From Zymoseptoria tritici IPO323 (lineage: Eukaryota > Ascomycota > Dothideomycetes > Mycosphaerellales > Mycosphaerellaceae): a stretch of 64,000 nt of DNA. Location of the stretch: positions 924,055-988,054 of the forward strand of contig NC_018213.1 of the NCBI RefSeq assembly GCF_000219625.1. The letters run 5' to 3'. Of this stretch, positions 22,427 to 33,200 are shown piece by piece (within the stretch, counting starts at the first letter, position 1; every line of letters starts with the position of its first letter). The notes beneath the pieces are model-generated. The model worked only from the letters and a program-made list of their open reading frames with translations. It was not told where the DNA came from and did not search any database. A program made the position numbers and the translations under genes.

Positions 22427-22983
22427 GACTCGTCGTGTTGACAGCTTCGGAGCTGTCAGCGTGTCAGGTGAGGAGTATTAGGAGGGAACCTGTCGTATAC
22501 AGATTCACCAATGCGCACGAGAAGTGTAGAAGAGCAGTAATGTAGAAGAGTAATGGAAATGTAAGAAGCGAGGAACGACAATTATGTGGGTCCAAGGATC
22601 TCGGCCCGAGCATGTGCTTGGGAATGTTCACCGACTTCACCTCAGGCCTCTCACGTTCACGCCCACATGTTCGCACGCGACTCAAGATGCACGTATTGAG
22701 CTACACGTGCCATGCCTGTATCCGATCATTGACATTGTGAATCGTCTATCCGGTTCGCTTCCGAGACCACGATGTTCATGACTTTGGTTCATCATTCATG
22801 GGATCTCGGCGACGTACCATCTCGATGCCATCCGCCGACACCATCACAAGACACCCATTGAGCGCGAGATCCCGCAGGAAACCGTGGTATGCACCGAACT
22901 CTGCAGTCTGCTCGAGTGGGCGACAGATGCTCAAGCCCTGAAGCCGAAGCCGAGCGAGTGATACTCCTCCACCTACCACCCAC
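22427..22983. promoter_or_regulatory. Divergent promoter region BFR1-like / PQ-loop
   Basis: 557 bp between two divergent start codons, with no coding signal in either direction and no clear TATA element. Confidence 0.4.
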
Positions 22984-23811
22984 ATGGACAATCCGGCGCT
23001 CGCCAACACATTCGGCACGCTTGGAACGGTCTGCTGGTCCATCCAATTGATCCCGCAGATTGTACTGAACTACCGTCGCCACAATGCTACTGGCCTCCAA
23101 CCTACGATGATGATGCTTTGGGCATCGGCCGGAGTTCCGCTGGGTGTCTACAACATTGTGAAGAACTTCAACATCGCTCTTCAAGTTCAGCCGCAGATCT
23201 TGACAGTATTGAGCCTCATCACATGGATTCAATGCTTCTACTACGAGCGAAGCTGGACAGTCTCCCGTTGTACAGCCGTTGTCCTCCCGATCGCCTGCCT
23301 GATGGGAGGGGTCGAGGTGGCATTGGTGTACGCTCTCAGGATCGGCGTCCAGCGAGATACGAACTGGCCAGTGACTTTGATGGCAGTGCTGGCTACATTG
23401 TTGCTCGCCTTGGGAGTGCTCAGACACTACTGGGACATCTATGTCCATCGGACCGTTCGCGGAATCTCCTTCCTGTTCGTCGGCATCGATGCACTTGGAG
23501 ATCTGCTCTCCATCATCTCCGTGATCTTTCAGCAAGAGCTGGATGTTCTGGGCCTGGTCATATACGGAACCGAGTTGCTGCTATGGATTGGCATCTTCGC
23601 CTGCGGTGGCTACTATCTGCTGCTTCCATGGACCATCAAGACGCTGAAAGGCAGTCAGGCTACCGGCCACGATGCTTCATCCGCAAGAGATGTACCGGAG
23701 CGCTCGGCCATCGCACTTCATGACCTACCTTCTTCAACTTCGGTCTTCCGGACGCCTTCAGTCGACATTGCGCTGCGTTCTCGCTCGATGATCCCCCGCG
23801 ATGTGTCATAA
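22984..23811 (+). CDS. PQ-loop repeat membrane protein
   Basis: A single frame of 275 residues from an ATG in CCCACATGG context. The first helix carries the PQ motif (CWSIQLIPQIVLNYRR, about 17-32), and seven hydrophobic segments can be counted up to about residue 220, the usual PQ-loop (MtN3/SWEET-like) topology. The C-terminal ~55 residues are polar and probably cytosolic. Relatives such as yeast Ypq1-3 and human cystinosin export amino acids from the vacuole or lysosome; the substrate here cannot be predicted. No intron is needed. Confidence 0.85.
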   Translation: MDNPALANTFGTLGTVCWSIQLIPQIVLNYRRHNATGLQPTMMMLWASAGVPLGVYNIVKNFNIALQVQPQILTVLSLITWIQCFYYERSWTVSRCTAVVLPIACLMGGVEVALVYALRIGVQRDTNWPVTLMAVLATLLLALGVLRHYWDIYVHRTVRGISFLFVGIDALGDLLSIISVIFQQELDVLGLVIYGTELLLWIGIFACGGYYLLLPWTIKTLKGSQATGHDASSARDVPERSAIALHDLPSSTSVFRTPSVDIALRSRSMIPRDVS

Positions 23812-24640
23812 AGCCGAAGCAGCCCGGGTTGCTCGGGGACAGGGTCGTCTCATCAGCACAACGTTCGTGCCGCGGTTTGGAGCTGCAACATGCCATGGCC
23901 GACGTCGGGTCCCGAAAAAGTGCCCGCTGGTGACTGGAAACCGAGTCGTGTGGGCGAAGATGTGGTCATGCGATCCTGTCGGGCGTGACGGTTTGTGTCG
24001 TCTTCATTCAATGTCGCGCGGGAGGGCCCGCTGAAAACAGCATAAGCATCAAGCTTCAACCTCAGTTCAGCTTCTTGCCACAACAACAGCACCAAACCTA
24101 CAATTCACTCGCGCAACCATGCAGCTTACTCGCTTCACTCTTCGACCTCCACGTCCAACACAATATACCGCACAAAGCTTGTAAGTCACCTTTCAACGGT
24201 ACAGCTCGGCTCTTGCTCCATCTTCATCTTCCGCACTTCAGCGTCGACTTTGACTTCTTCTCGACCACAACATCAACAACACCACCACGGCAAGTCTGCA
24301 CATCAACCGCTCACCACCGTTGCCCAAGCGCCTCGCATGTCGATCTTGACGTCGACTTGGACTTCAGCTTGAACTTCCTCCAAACAACGACACCGCGCAG
24401 GCTTCGCACTTCACTCTCGCAGCTCCATAGCCTGCGCAATTCACTCTCGCAGCTCTACAGCCCGCGCACTTCACGCTCGCAGCTCTTCCGCCACCCCACT
24501 ACATAAGTCAAGCTCAACCCCAGCCTCGACCTCGACTTCCACTGTCTCCGAACAACAACATTGCGAGCAACAGCGACATCCAACTACAACGACAAGGTAC
24601 CACACAATCTTACATCAAGCAACACTCACACAGCATCATC
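23812..24640. other. Intergenic / long 5' leader with 30-bp repeats
   Basis: 829 bp between the PQ-loop gene and the next ATG. The right part is C-, T- and A-rich and G-poor on the plus strand, typical of a fungal promoter and leader. At 24405-24490 a 30-bp unit starting CGCACTTCACTCTCGCAGCT is repeated nearly three times. Confidence 0.5.
24405..24490 (+). repeat. 30-bp tandem repeat, ~2.8 copies
   Basis: Copies begin at 24405, 24435 and 24465, with a few substitutions. It is in the presumed 5' leader of the small gene at 24641, so it could affect transcription or translation. There are no unique spacers, so it is not a CRISPR-like array. Confidence 0.75.
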
Positions 24641-25239
24641 ATGTCTGACAACTCTCCCCGCGACAGCATCTCCTGTAAGTCCTTCCATAGTCACCGCGCG
24701 GCGACACATCCACTGACCATACTTCCCAGCCTTCCAGGTCGACAAGTCGGACACTATGGCCACCCACGATACCAGCATCTCCGATACCGCCTCCATCGCC
24801 TCCTCCAACCCATCTCCGGGCGCCCCGAATCCCACCCCCGCCAACACCGTGGCTGGCGACCTCCCAAGCATGGAGTACATCTCGCAGAAGGTCGCCGGCT
24901 TCTTCATCGGCGACGCTCCCATTGGCCGCGGCCACGGCTCTAGTAGGTCGAGTCTTTTCATTCACTTCACATGCTCGGCGCTGACTAAATATAGCTATGA
25001 CCCTTACCGCTGGCTCCATCTCTTCCGAGTCCGAGGCGTCCGTCAAGTACCCGGAGGCGAGCAACTGGGCTCGGGAGGCCGTAGAGGATCTGGAGAACGC
25101 TCTGACACGTATGGCAATGCTGGCGAAGGACGAGCACGCGGTGGATCCGAGCAAGAGCGTGAAGGAGCTCTACTCCGCCCGTCTCGCCCAGGTCATCAAG
25201 GACGGAGAGATCGAGTTCGATCTCAACTATATGAAATAG
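24641..25239 (+). CDS. Small hypothetical protein, three exons
   Basis: Exons 24641-24674, 24730-24942 and 24995-25239 give 163 residues. The introns are 55 and 52 bp; the second contains CTGACTAA before ATAG. The first ~45 residues are Ser/Thr/Pro-rich and disordered. The middle contains MEYISQKVAGFFIGDAPIGR. The last ~75 residues look helical (NWAREAVEDLENALTRMAML, then KSVKELYSARLAQVIKDGEI) and end in DLNYMK. No signal peptide or known domain is visible. The clean splice sites and consistent composition make it a credible gene. A minisatellite follows it directly. Function unknown. Confidence 0.7.
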
Positions 25240-25339
25240 GTCAGTCTTTTGGAGAGCGTTTTGGCGGAGAGAGAGATTCTCTCATGCAAATAGCATGAAA
25301 AAATGTGAGTTTGGTGCACCTGAGGTAAACTTTCCCTTC

Positions 25340-26270
25340 TCATTCCTCTGATTTCCTGCCCTCCTCCAATTCATCTCCTTCTCTCCTTCGGTTTCGCTGC
25401 CAATCACCTCAAGCATGTTCCTTTATCCGTGGTTGTTATCTGAGAGAGCGTTTCTGTGTTCTCCTCTAATTTGTCTCCATTCTCTCCTTCGGTTTCGGTG
25501 CCAATCACCTCAAGCATGTCCCTTCATCTGCAGTTGTCATCCAAGAGAGCGTTGTTGTGCTCTCCTCCGATTTTCTTCCTTTCCTCCTTCGATTTCGGGG
25601 CCAATCACCTCAAGCATGCTCCTTCATCTGCGGTTGTCACCCGAGAGAGCGTTTCTGTGTTCTCCTCCGATTTTTCTCCTTCTCTCCTCCAGTTGCTGTG
25701 CTCATCAGCTCGATGCTGTTCCTCCATCTCTGATTGTTATCCAGGAGAACATGTCTCGATTTGCCTCCAATTTGCCTCCTTCTCTCTTCCATTCTCAGTG
25801 CCAATCAACCCAACACTGTTGCTTCATCTCTCACGTCCACCGGAGAGACCTTCCTCGATCTCTCCTTCTGTCGTTCCCTTTCGGTAGCACTCAGCTCGAT
25901 ACTATTCCTTCATGTCTCATCCCGTTTGCGAGAGCGTTTCAAGTCCTCCTTAATCACCTCTCCTTCTGCCGGTCTTTTACGTTGGTAATCGGCTCGACAA
26001 TATTCCTTCTTTTCTTATCCTCATTTTGGAGAGCAGTTTCAAGTCCTCCTTGATTACCTCTCCTTCTGTCGTTCGCTTTCGTTGCTAATCAGATCGATAA
26101 TATTCCTTCACATCTTATTCCCGTTTTGGAGAGCATTTCCGAGTCCTCCTGACTATCTCTCCTTCAGTCGGTCTTTTCCATTGGTAACCAGCTCGATACT
26201 ATTCCTTCATCTCTTATTCCCATTTTGGAGAGTAATCTGAGCATCTCTCCTCCTCTCGATTGGTTTCCAT
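25340..26270 (+). repeat. Diverged ~100-bp minisatellite, about nine copies
   Basis: The block CCAATCACCTCAAGCATG and its variants (ATCAGCTCGAT..., AACCAGCTCGATACTATTCC) recur near 25401, 25502, 25602, 25702, 25802, 25890, 25985, 26085 and 26185, a spacing of about 90-101 bp. Each unit also holds GAGAGCGTTTC, a pyrimidine-rich TCTCCTTC run and TTCCTTCATCT. Early copies are close to one another and later ones drift. A 212-codon frame passes through the array; since the unit length is not a multiple of three the frame has no periodicity, and I regard it as chance. Confidence 0.8.
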
Positions 26271-26442
26271 GTCCAACAGCTCAAGGTCGCCTCTTCAGCC
26301 GTGATTCTCATTCGGGATTACTGATGCCTTCCGCTCTTACTGCTTTCCGTGGCATTCGCTACTTCTACAATGGCTGCCAGACGCCCACGACACAAGGTGC
26401 ATGCTCATCACCCACCACCCCACGATCACACCACAACAGTGA

Positions 26443-27523
26443 ACTCCATATCGAACTAGCAGATCAGTCGGCACTACAACGATCACGACCGAGAAATCTG
26501 TCAAATTCGCTCGACACACAATCCACATCGTAGAGCTTGCAATAGCCATTTTCGAGGATGCCGACCGGAACAAAGCGTCTAAGACTGCGATGCGACGAGA
26601 CGCCGGCTTGGGCAAGGCGGCGCGGACGTCCAAGAATCAGAGGGCTAAAAAGGCGGCTGCTAAGGAAGGACGAGAATTTTTACTAGAGAAGCCCGACAGG
26701 GAGGGAAACGGGAGAGTGCTGCAAAGTGGTTGGTAAGGTGTGAGGTCTATGATCTTAAGATGAAATTCCTTTACATTAGTGACCATACTGTATCTGTTCC
26801 GACTCTTCCATGCTCGTGACCTCAGATCTATCAGCACGAGTCCTCATCGTGATCTTGCTACCCACCAAGGTCAGCGTGTTGAAGACATTGGCTGATATGC
26901 CCAACCTCCAAAAGATCACTTTCATGGAGGTCAACTTCCGCAAGGCAATTTGCGCGATCCTCCCTTATGATGTGGAGTACATCTTCTCCCGCTGCTACAG
27001 CATCTACGGATACCTCTCACATGAGGTGAATGCGAGAGACCCACAGCACAATATCGAACTTGTCGAGGTAGCCAATGCGATCAAGCCCGTGGTGGAGACA
27101 TGCTAGAAACGCTCCGTCTATATTGACGGAGCTATCGTAGGCCACGTTGATACGATGTGGCCTTGAGCTACACTCGTATCATCACCAAGCGAGGACGAGC
27201 TTCCATTCGACGAGCATTGGGCAGGCTACGACATCGTCAGCATTGACGTCAAGGGTCAAAGCCGGCGCAAGGCAAGAGTCGGTCACTGTCGCGGCACGTC
27301 TGCTGCTGCGGAGATTGCAAAGTTTACAATTATGCGGCTGGAAAAAGACGTCGAACAGGTCATCGAAGAAGACCCCTTTTCGCTTTGCCCCGAGAGTGAG
27401 AAAGCTTTACTTGAAGCACGGTCTCGGCGACAGTCTGGAGGACCACGAAACTTATATCGATGTCAAGCGTTCAAAAAGAGACCCCGTCAGAGTAGGCAAT
27501 TTTTGCTTAGAGGCAACACATAG
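26443..27523 (+). pseudogene. Decayed gene of unknown function
   Basis: Three protein-like pieces lie in order on the plus strand. 26443-26736 is Lys/Arg/Ala-rich (KFARHTIHIVELAIAIFEDA, then RAKKAAAKEGREFLLEK). After a possible intron, 26828-27103 is well-structured (NLQKITFMEVNFRKAICAIL, PYDVEYIFSRCYSIYGYLSH). The same frame then passes a TAG (27104-27106) and a TGA (27164-27166) and continues from 27167 to 27523 (DELPFDEHWAGYDIVSIDVK, KFTIMRLEKDVEQVIEEDPF). Two stops inside an otherwise open, protein-like frame suggest a pseudogene. No family is recognised. An unusual multi-intron gene is an alternative, but no splice sites remove the stops convincingly. Confidence 0.45.
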
Positions 27524-28631
27524 GTGGATGTGAGCTTCGTCAACCGTTTGCTTCTGGCCCAAGCGAAGAACAAATGCCGGCGCACGCCTCCGGCATCAGA
27601 CTCATAGCATAGTTCGAGCACTTCATCTAGTTGAACCACCAAACTTCCGCTGGTTCCAAAATCATCCCGTGCATCGACGACGACCCTGCACTTCATCCTG
27701 TTGCTCAGCGGAGCAAGGGCACCAACACTGACATCGAAGAACAATACTTGACCAACCATCGGGACAGTTTCGATAGGCACAATCGCTCTTCGTCCCAAAG
27801 CACAGCCAAACACAATCTCCAATCGCAGCTAGAGGGTAAGATATATATTCCACAAAATTTCCCCTCCATCCAATCAAGAAAACCCGCCCATTTGGCCGCT
27901 TCGTAAGAACTCGGGCTTGTAGTAATATAACGATTTGGAAAGGGTTTATTGGACTCGTGTTGTGATGGTAAGAGTTTCTTTTGCTGATTCGTCTGCCACT
28001 GCCATTGAGAAGAGATCCTTTTGACTGTGTGTGGTTCGTGCTGCCATCGTTCCACATTTCTTGTTTTGTTTTGGTGCGGTGATGGGACCGAGTTCGAGCC
28101 CTCGCCAAGGGGGCCGTTTGTCGACGCTCGGCTTGGAGTTTCTCTGCTACTGTGTTCGGGATGCGTGTCAGGGTACTCAGTACCGCACTGGGTTTGATAA
28201 GAGGATTGCTGTTTCCTTGCTCTCCGTGCTGATATTCCTCCTTGGACCACGACGTACAACGAGGCTGCTTCACGCTATGCTTCCAGAATGAAACAATGGC
28301 GAAGAGAGTGATGGGCAGTCCCTCGGCGAAGGAAAACCCACAAGGTCGGATGGCTTGTGACAGCATGGACACCGAAATGTCACAATCTTGACGACTGAGC
28401 TTTTGGTCCCCCCTTTCGACGGCATGAGAACGACGTTGCAAATGGCAATGGAATGTGCAGATGCAGGCATAACCTCCTCATCATTTGGCAATCCGGACAA
28501 TCGTGAAAGAACAATGCAGAAAATGGCGAAGGTCGTTCATACTCACAAGCTTTTCCGCCACGCTCAACATGCACTTCCCGAGCCAACTAACCACCTCTTC
28601 CAAGTCCCATACGACGCCGTCTTCCCATACC
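27524..28631. other. Intergenic, no gene seen
   Basis: About 1.1 kb. A 259-codon minus-strand frame and several shorter ones overlap each other; their predicted proteins are Arg/Ser/Cys-rich without motifs and look like chance frames. Confidence 0.45.
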
Positions 28632-29962
28632 TCACACAGCAATCGTCCCATTCGGCTTCAAATCCGCCCATGTCGGTGCCGGCACGCTCAAGATCCGACA
28701 CAACTTCTTCCTTCTCTTCCGGAAATCCGCATACAAACCCTTCCAAATCTCCCTCTCATCACAAGTTCCCTCCTTCGCTCCTCCACAGTCCGGCTGCATC
28801 TCCGCTAAGCCATCGTGCGGCCACATGATCCAAGGCTTCGGCAACGGCCAGTCGGAGAAGTGCACCACGCTCGCTTCCGAGTAGACCCGCTTCGCATCCC
28901 ACGTATATCTCGAATGCCCTTCTTGCGGACCATTGATGGTGCCGAGGTAAGCGGAGTGATTCTTGCGGCGGAACTCGGACGTTAGCAAAGCGTAGTTCCT
29001 GTGCGGCAAGACCATAGCCGAAGCGCCGAAGCGGTGATTAATGAGATCCATGTCGTATTTCGCGGCGGGAGCAAAGTCCGGGGCGAGTCTCCACGCTTCG
29101 AGAATGTCTTGGAAATTCCGCAGTTCGAGCGGATTGGGTTCGATGAGCATGAGGAGGGAGGTGAGTTGCCAGTCTTTGGCGGGTGCGTCGCTCCAGTAGG
29201 CGCGGGGCATGGCGATCGGGGCGGAGGGGAGTTGGAAGAGATGATCGAGATGTTTTAGCAGGGTGATGTCCGAGTCGAGGTGGATGACGCGGAGGTAGTC
29301 GTAGAGGCCGAAGGCGTAGAGTTTGGTTATGGAGGTGTCCCAGGTGGAAGGGGCGTTGAGGGTTCCGGCGTCGGCGGGGCCCGTGGGCGACATGAGGGTG
29401 ATTGGTTTGAGTTTTACGCCGTAGTTGTGTTGGGCGCGGAGGAGGAGTTGAGAGACCCGGTCGCCGGGAGATTCGTCTTCGAGGTCCCATTCTTGAGGGT
29501 AGAAGAGCACGCGGTCCGCTTTGCTTCCTAAGCGGTGGAGAGATTCAAACACCATGAATGCTGGCACTGAGGTTAGCGAATGCAGTGAGATTATCATCAA
29601 GGCCGAACATACCATTACAGAGATTATGATTGTCAGTCACATATCTAGCACCCCAATATGTCAGCACAACCTCGAGGCAATCTTCCTGCGAGAAAAACTC
29701 ACTGAACATATGCAAAACTACTCCAATCGACCTTCTTCGGCCTCGGCTCCCCAGTAGTGCAATATAGCAGAAAACATGCGATGAAAAGCACAGTCCCCAG
29801 TATCGTCCGATATCGTCGAATGATATTCGCTGTATATGATCGGATCGAGCCCACAAGTCCTGCAAGTCCAGGCTCTCGTTTTTGAGGGAAGGAATGTGCT
29901 TGGATCGGATTACCCCAGTCGTCGTAGTCCGAATTGCCCATCCTCCGACGGGCAGAGGCCAT
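28632..29962 (-). CDS. GT8-family glycosyltransferase (GNT1-like), type II membrane protein
   Basis: Three exons (29962-29703, 29644-29613, 29566-28632) give 408 residues; the middle exon is only 32 nt and the introns are 58 and 46 bp. Splicing gives Y-V-T-D-N-H-N-L-C-N-V-P-A-F-M-V-F-E-S-L, the expected start of the catalytic domain. A single anchor (TILGTVLFIACFLLYCTTG, about 53-71) follows a short cytosolic tail. The DxD metal site is LDSDITLL (Asp195, Asp197), and the partner segments NAPSTWDTSITKLYAFGLYD and VVHFSDWPLPKPW are present. Relatives include fungal Golgi alpha-N-acetylglucosaminyltransferases (Gnt1), so modification of mannans or glycoproteins is likely; the exact donor is not shown. 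Confidence 0.85.
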
Positions 29963-30262
29963 TGGTGATGGACTTGATGAGATGTCCTCAAGAGGTGAGG
30001 TTGTCTTTGAGATGGGAGATGCAAGTGGCGGAATTTAGTCGGCGATCGGATGAGCTTGCATTTGATGGTGAATTGACGCGTGGCACGCAACATTTAGTGG
30101 GATGAATTAGAGGCCGGAAGGACATGCAAATCTGCCCAGTACAATGTACGAAACATTCTCGTTGCTATTTCAAAGCTTCTGCTCTGAGTGTAATCATGGG
30201 TATCATAGCCTACTCCAACAGAACCTCCATGCTCCTGGTGACCTGCTCAAAGGAGAATACCC
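29963..30262. other. Gap between REV1 3' end and GT8 start
   Basis: 300 bp upstream of the glycosyltransferase start and downstream of the REV1 stop codon. I see no gene or clear element. Confidence 0.4.
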
Positions 30263-33200
30263 TCAAAAAACCACTCCCTCGATTCCCCTCTCCCTCGCCT
30301 TCAGCCTAACACACTCCTCTACCCTCGCAACCGCATCCCTCCACCTCCCAACCACATCCTCCTCATCCCATTCCTCCACTCCCTCCTCAACAACAAACCC
30401 CACCCACTTCGCGACCTTGACCGCCTTCTCCAAATCCCCCTCACTGCCCACAACCTCCCCAAGATACTTTCCCAAAGCCTCCACATCCTCTCCATAAGGT
30501 CCCTCATCTCGGAACTCCTCAAACCAAGCCTTGATTGCTGTCCTCAATTCTTCAACCTCCGTCAACTTCCTCGACGTGAAACTCGGCTTCGGCGCATGAG
30601 GAGGTAGAAGAAAGTGTCGATCACCTGTCGCGAGAACTTCACCGGGGATGTGGCTGGTCAGCTTTTTCGTTTTGCCGGTCTTTGGGCGGGCATGGAGGGA
30701 CAGGTCGATGCCGCCTGTGCGTTGGAGTTTGGCGGATCGTTGTTGGGCGAGGACTTCGAGTCGAAGGTCTTCGGGGAGGGCGGCGAGGACTTCGGGGTCG
30801 ATGTCTTCGAGTTCGTTGTCGGTGGTCGTGGCGGAAGTTGTGGTGGGAACGGACGGGCGTGAGACGAAGTTGGACTGTGTGAGGGTACTGCTTTCGCCGG
30901 CGGCGGAGCGCAGGCGATTCGAGAGGAGGGATCCACCGCGAGGACGACCGCGGCCTCGTTTGACGGGCTGGCGTGGGGCGGGCAGTGTGCGAGTCTTACG
31001 AGGCGACTGGGGAAGGACAGCCTGCTCAGGTCGCTTGGCAGGAGCAGGCTGGTTGTAGAATCCGAGGATCTCATCGCGAACATCATCCGGTAAAGCGGAG
31101 AGGATATCAGGATCAATCTGCGTCAAAGTCGGGAGACCAACGGCGGGAGACTGGGCGCGGGAGGGTACGTTGGCAGTCGGCAGTAAATCGAGCTTCTTTG
31201 CTTCGGGCTTCGGGACATGCTTCGCGAGCTTAGCGCGGATGTCTTCCGGGAGTTCGGCGAGCACAGCGGGATCGACCTGTGTTGGAAGTATGAATTGCGT
31301 TCCCAGAGTGTTGAGTGGTTTCCGTGATGGCGTGCCTGGCTCGATCGGCGTGAATGCGGCACTGGGTCGGTTGGCCGCTGGTATGCGCGCCTTCTGCGGT
31401 GTCTTGATGTCATCCACAATCGCATCCTCCACCGCCTTTGAAGGCTCATCTTCGACTACTGGCTTTGCGACTGGACCAGCTTTGAACTGCAGTCTCCTTT
31501 GACTCCCTTGATCAACACCGTCCACACCAGACTTGATCGGCTCCAGCTTCTGCATTTGCACGCCGATTCCTCTCAGTTCGCCCGGCGATATCTTGAAGGA
31601 CCGCAGCATAGCTATCGCCTCCTTCGTAATCACAGAGGGATCGTTCGTCGCTACTCCCAACTGCGAGCTTTTGTTGTAGACATCACACTTTCCGTGACCG
31701 AGATGCTTCGGCGGATCCAGTGGGGCATTGGCCGCTCTCCTCATGACTTTCATGGTCAACTGCTTGCCTTTGACTCGTTCTTTGACTAGTCGCTTGTTGA
31801 GCTCTCCGCAGAGCCCTTGCATGAATTCATCGACTTGATCATTATTCTCGAAGCGAACACCCCAGTTGACTTCTGCAGAGACGGACTTTCTCACAACCTG
31901 ATCTCCGACTTCGGTCTTGTCGATACCACGAGCGTACTCCCAGATCTTCTCGCCTGTCTTGGGACCGAGCGTGTTGATGAGTCGCTCTCGGGACACGTCG
32001 CGGATGTCTTTGACCAGCTTAATGCCGATCTCCTCAAGCTTGCCGCCAATGCTCCAAGCCACGCCGGGTAGTTTTTGTACCTCGAGCTGTCCAATGAAAT
32101 CGAGAACGTCTTCCGGCTTGAGCTGGTACTGACCCGCAGGCTTCGCTTTACGAAGGGCAACTTTTGCTTGCAAGATGTTCGCTCCAATGCCGACCGACAC
32201 TGCACATCCAGTCTTCTCCAACACTTCATCCCTTAGTCTCTGACCAAGCTCGTCTGCCTTGCTCTGCTCGCGATGTACCGCACCCTCACTCCGCTTCACT
32301 CCGTCTTGACCACTTTCGGCTATGCAAATCGTGCTGATATCGATGAGCGCTTCGTCGATACTGACACTCTGCACAAGGCCGCCTGTCGCCATAATAGCGT
32401 CATAGAACTTCCGACTGGCGTCCTCGTAGGCAGGAAAGTCGTATGGTAAGATCTTCAGCTCTGGGCAAAGCTCTAACGCCCGCTTCATCCACATGCCGTT
32501 GCTGATGCCGAACTTGCGGGCGGGATAGTTGCAACTTGCAATTTCGGAGCCCGAGCCATTTCCGTGCGCAACGACAGTTGGTTTGTCATTGTACTCAGGG
32601 TGCTTCTTGAGCGACACAGCCGCGAAGAAGCTGTCAAAGTCGACGTGCATGACGTAGCGTCGTTGCCCTGGTAGTCGTTTCTGCCTGGACTTTTGAGAGG
32701 CCGATGTCTCCGCAGCAATGGCTTGAAGTTGTGATTTGAGGTCTGCCTTCCAGGTCGAAAGGTGATGAAGGCGAGATTGGTCGTAGTATTGCTGCAGAAA
32801 TCCAGGGTTGACCACAGTCGATTTGCGAATGTTCGGATCCGAGAGGATCAAGCTGTTATGTTGCTCTGCAGTCATTGCGGCAAGTTTCGACGGCGACACA
32901 GAGTCCCAGACGTTGGAGTTTTTGACCACAGCCATCGAGTAGTCCGGTTCTAGACCTTCCCATTCGCGCTTCCTCTTGCCGTTGGAGAGGAGTCCGAGGG
33001 CCGCATCTTTTGGTTTTTCGGGTGTAGCTGTCGCGGCTTCCACCGTCTGCGCCGGTTCGTCGCGTGTTGCAGGCGAATGATGCGGAGGCGGACTCGTGGG
33101 TGGCGGAGTTTGCAGGTCAGTGGATGGCTCGGCAGGGAGAGGCTCAGCTTGCTGCTTTGAATGTAGTCGTGAAGCCTCGTCCAGTGCCTCTTCAATCGAA

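Noticed and set aside
24405..24490. CRISPR-like reading of the 30-bp repeat
   Set aside because: Repeats are directly adjacent without spacers, and the host is a eukaryote.
25415..26053. 212-codon ORF through the minisatellite
   Set aside because: Repeat length is not a multiple of three, so the protein has no period; the frame is simply free of stops in pyrimidine-rich DNA.
27662..28441. 259-codon minus-strand ORF
   Set aside because: No domain or composition typical of proteins; overlapped by a similar 184-codon frame on the same strand.
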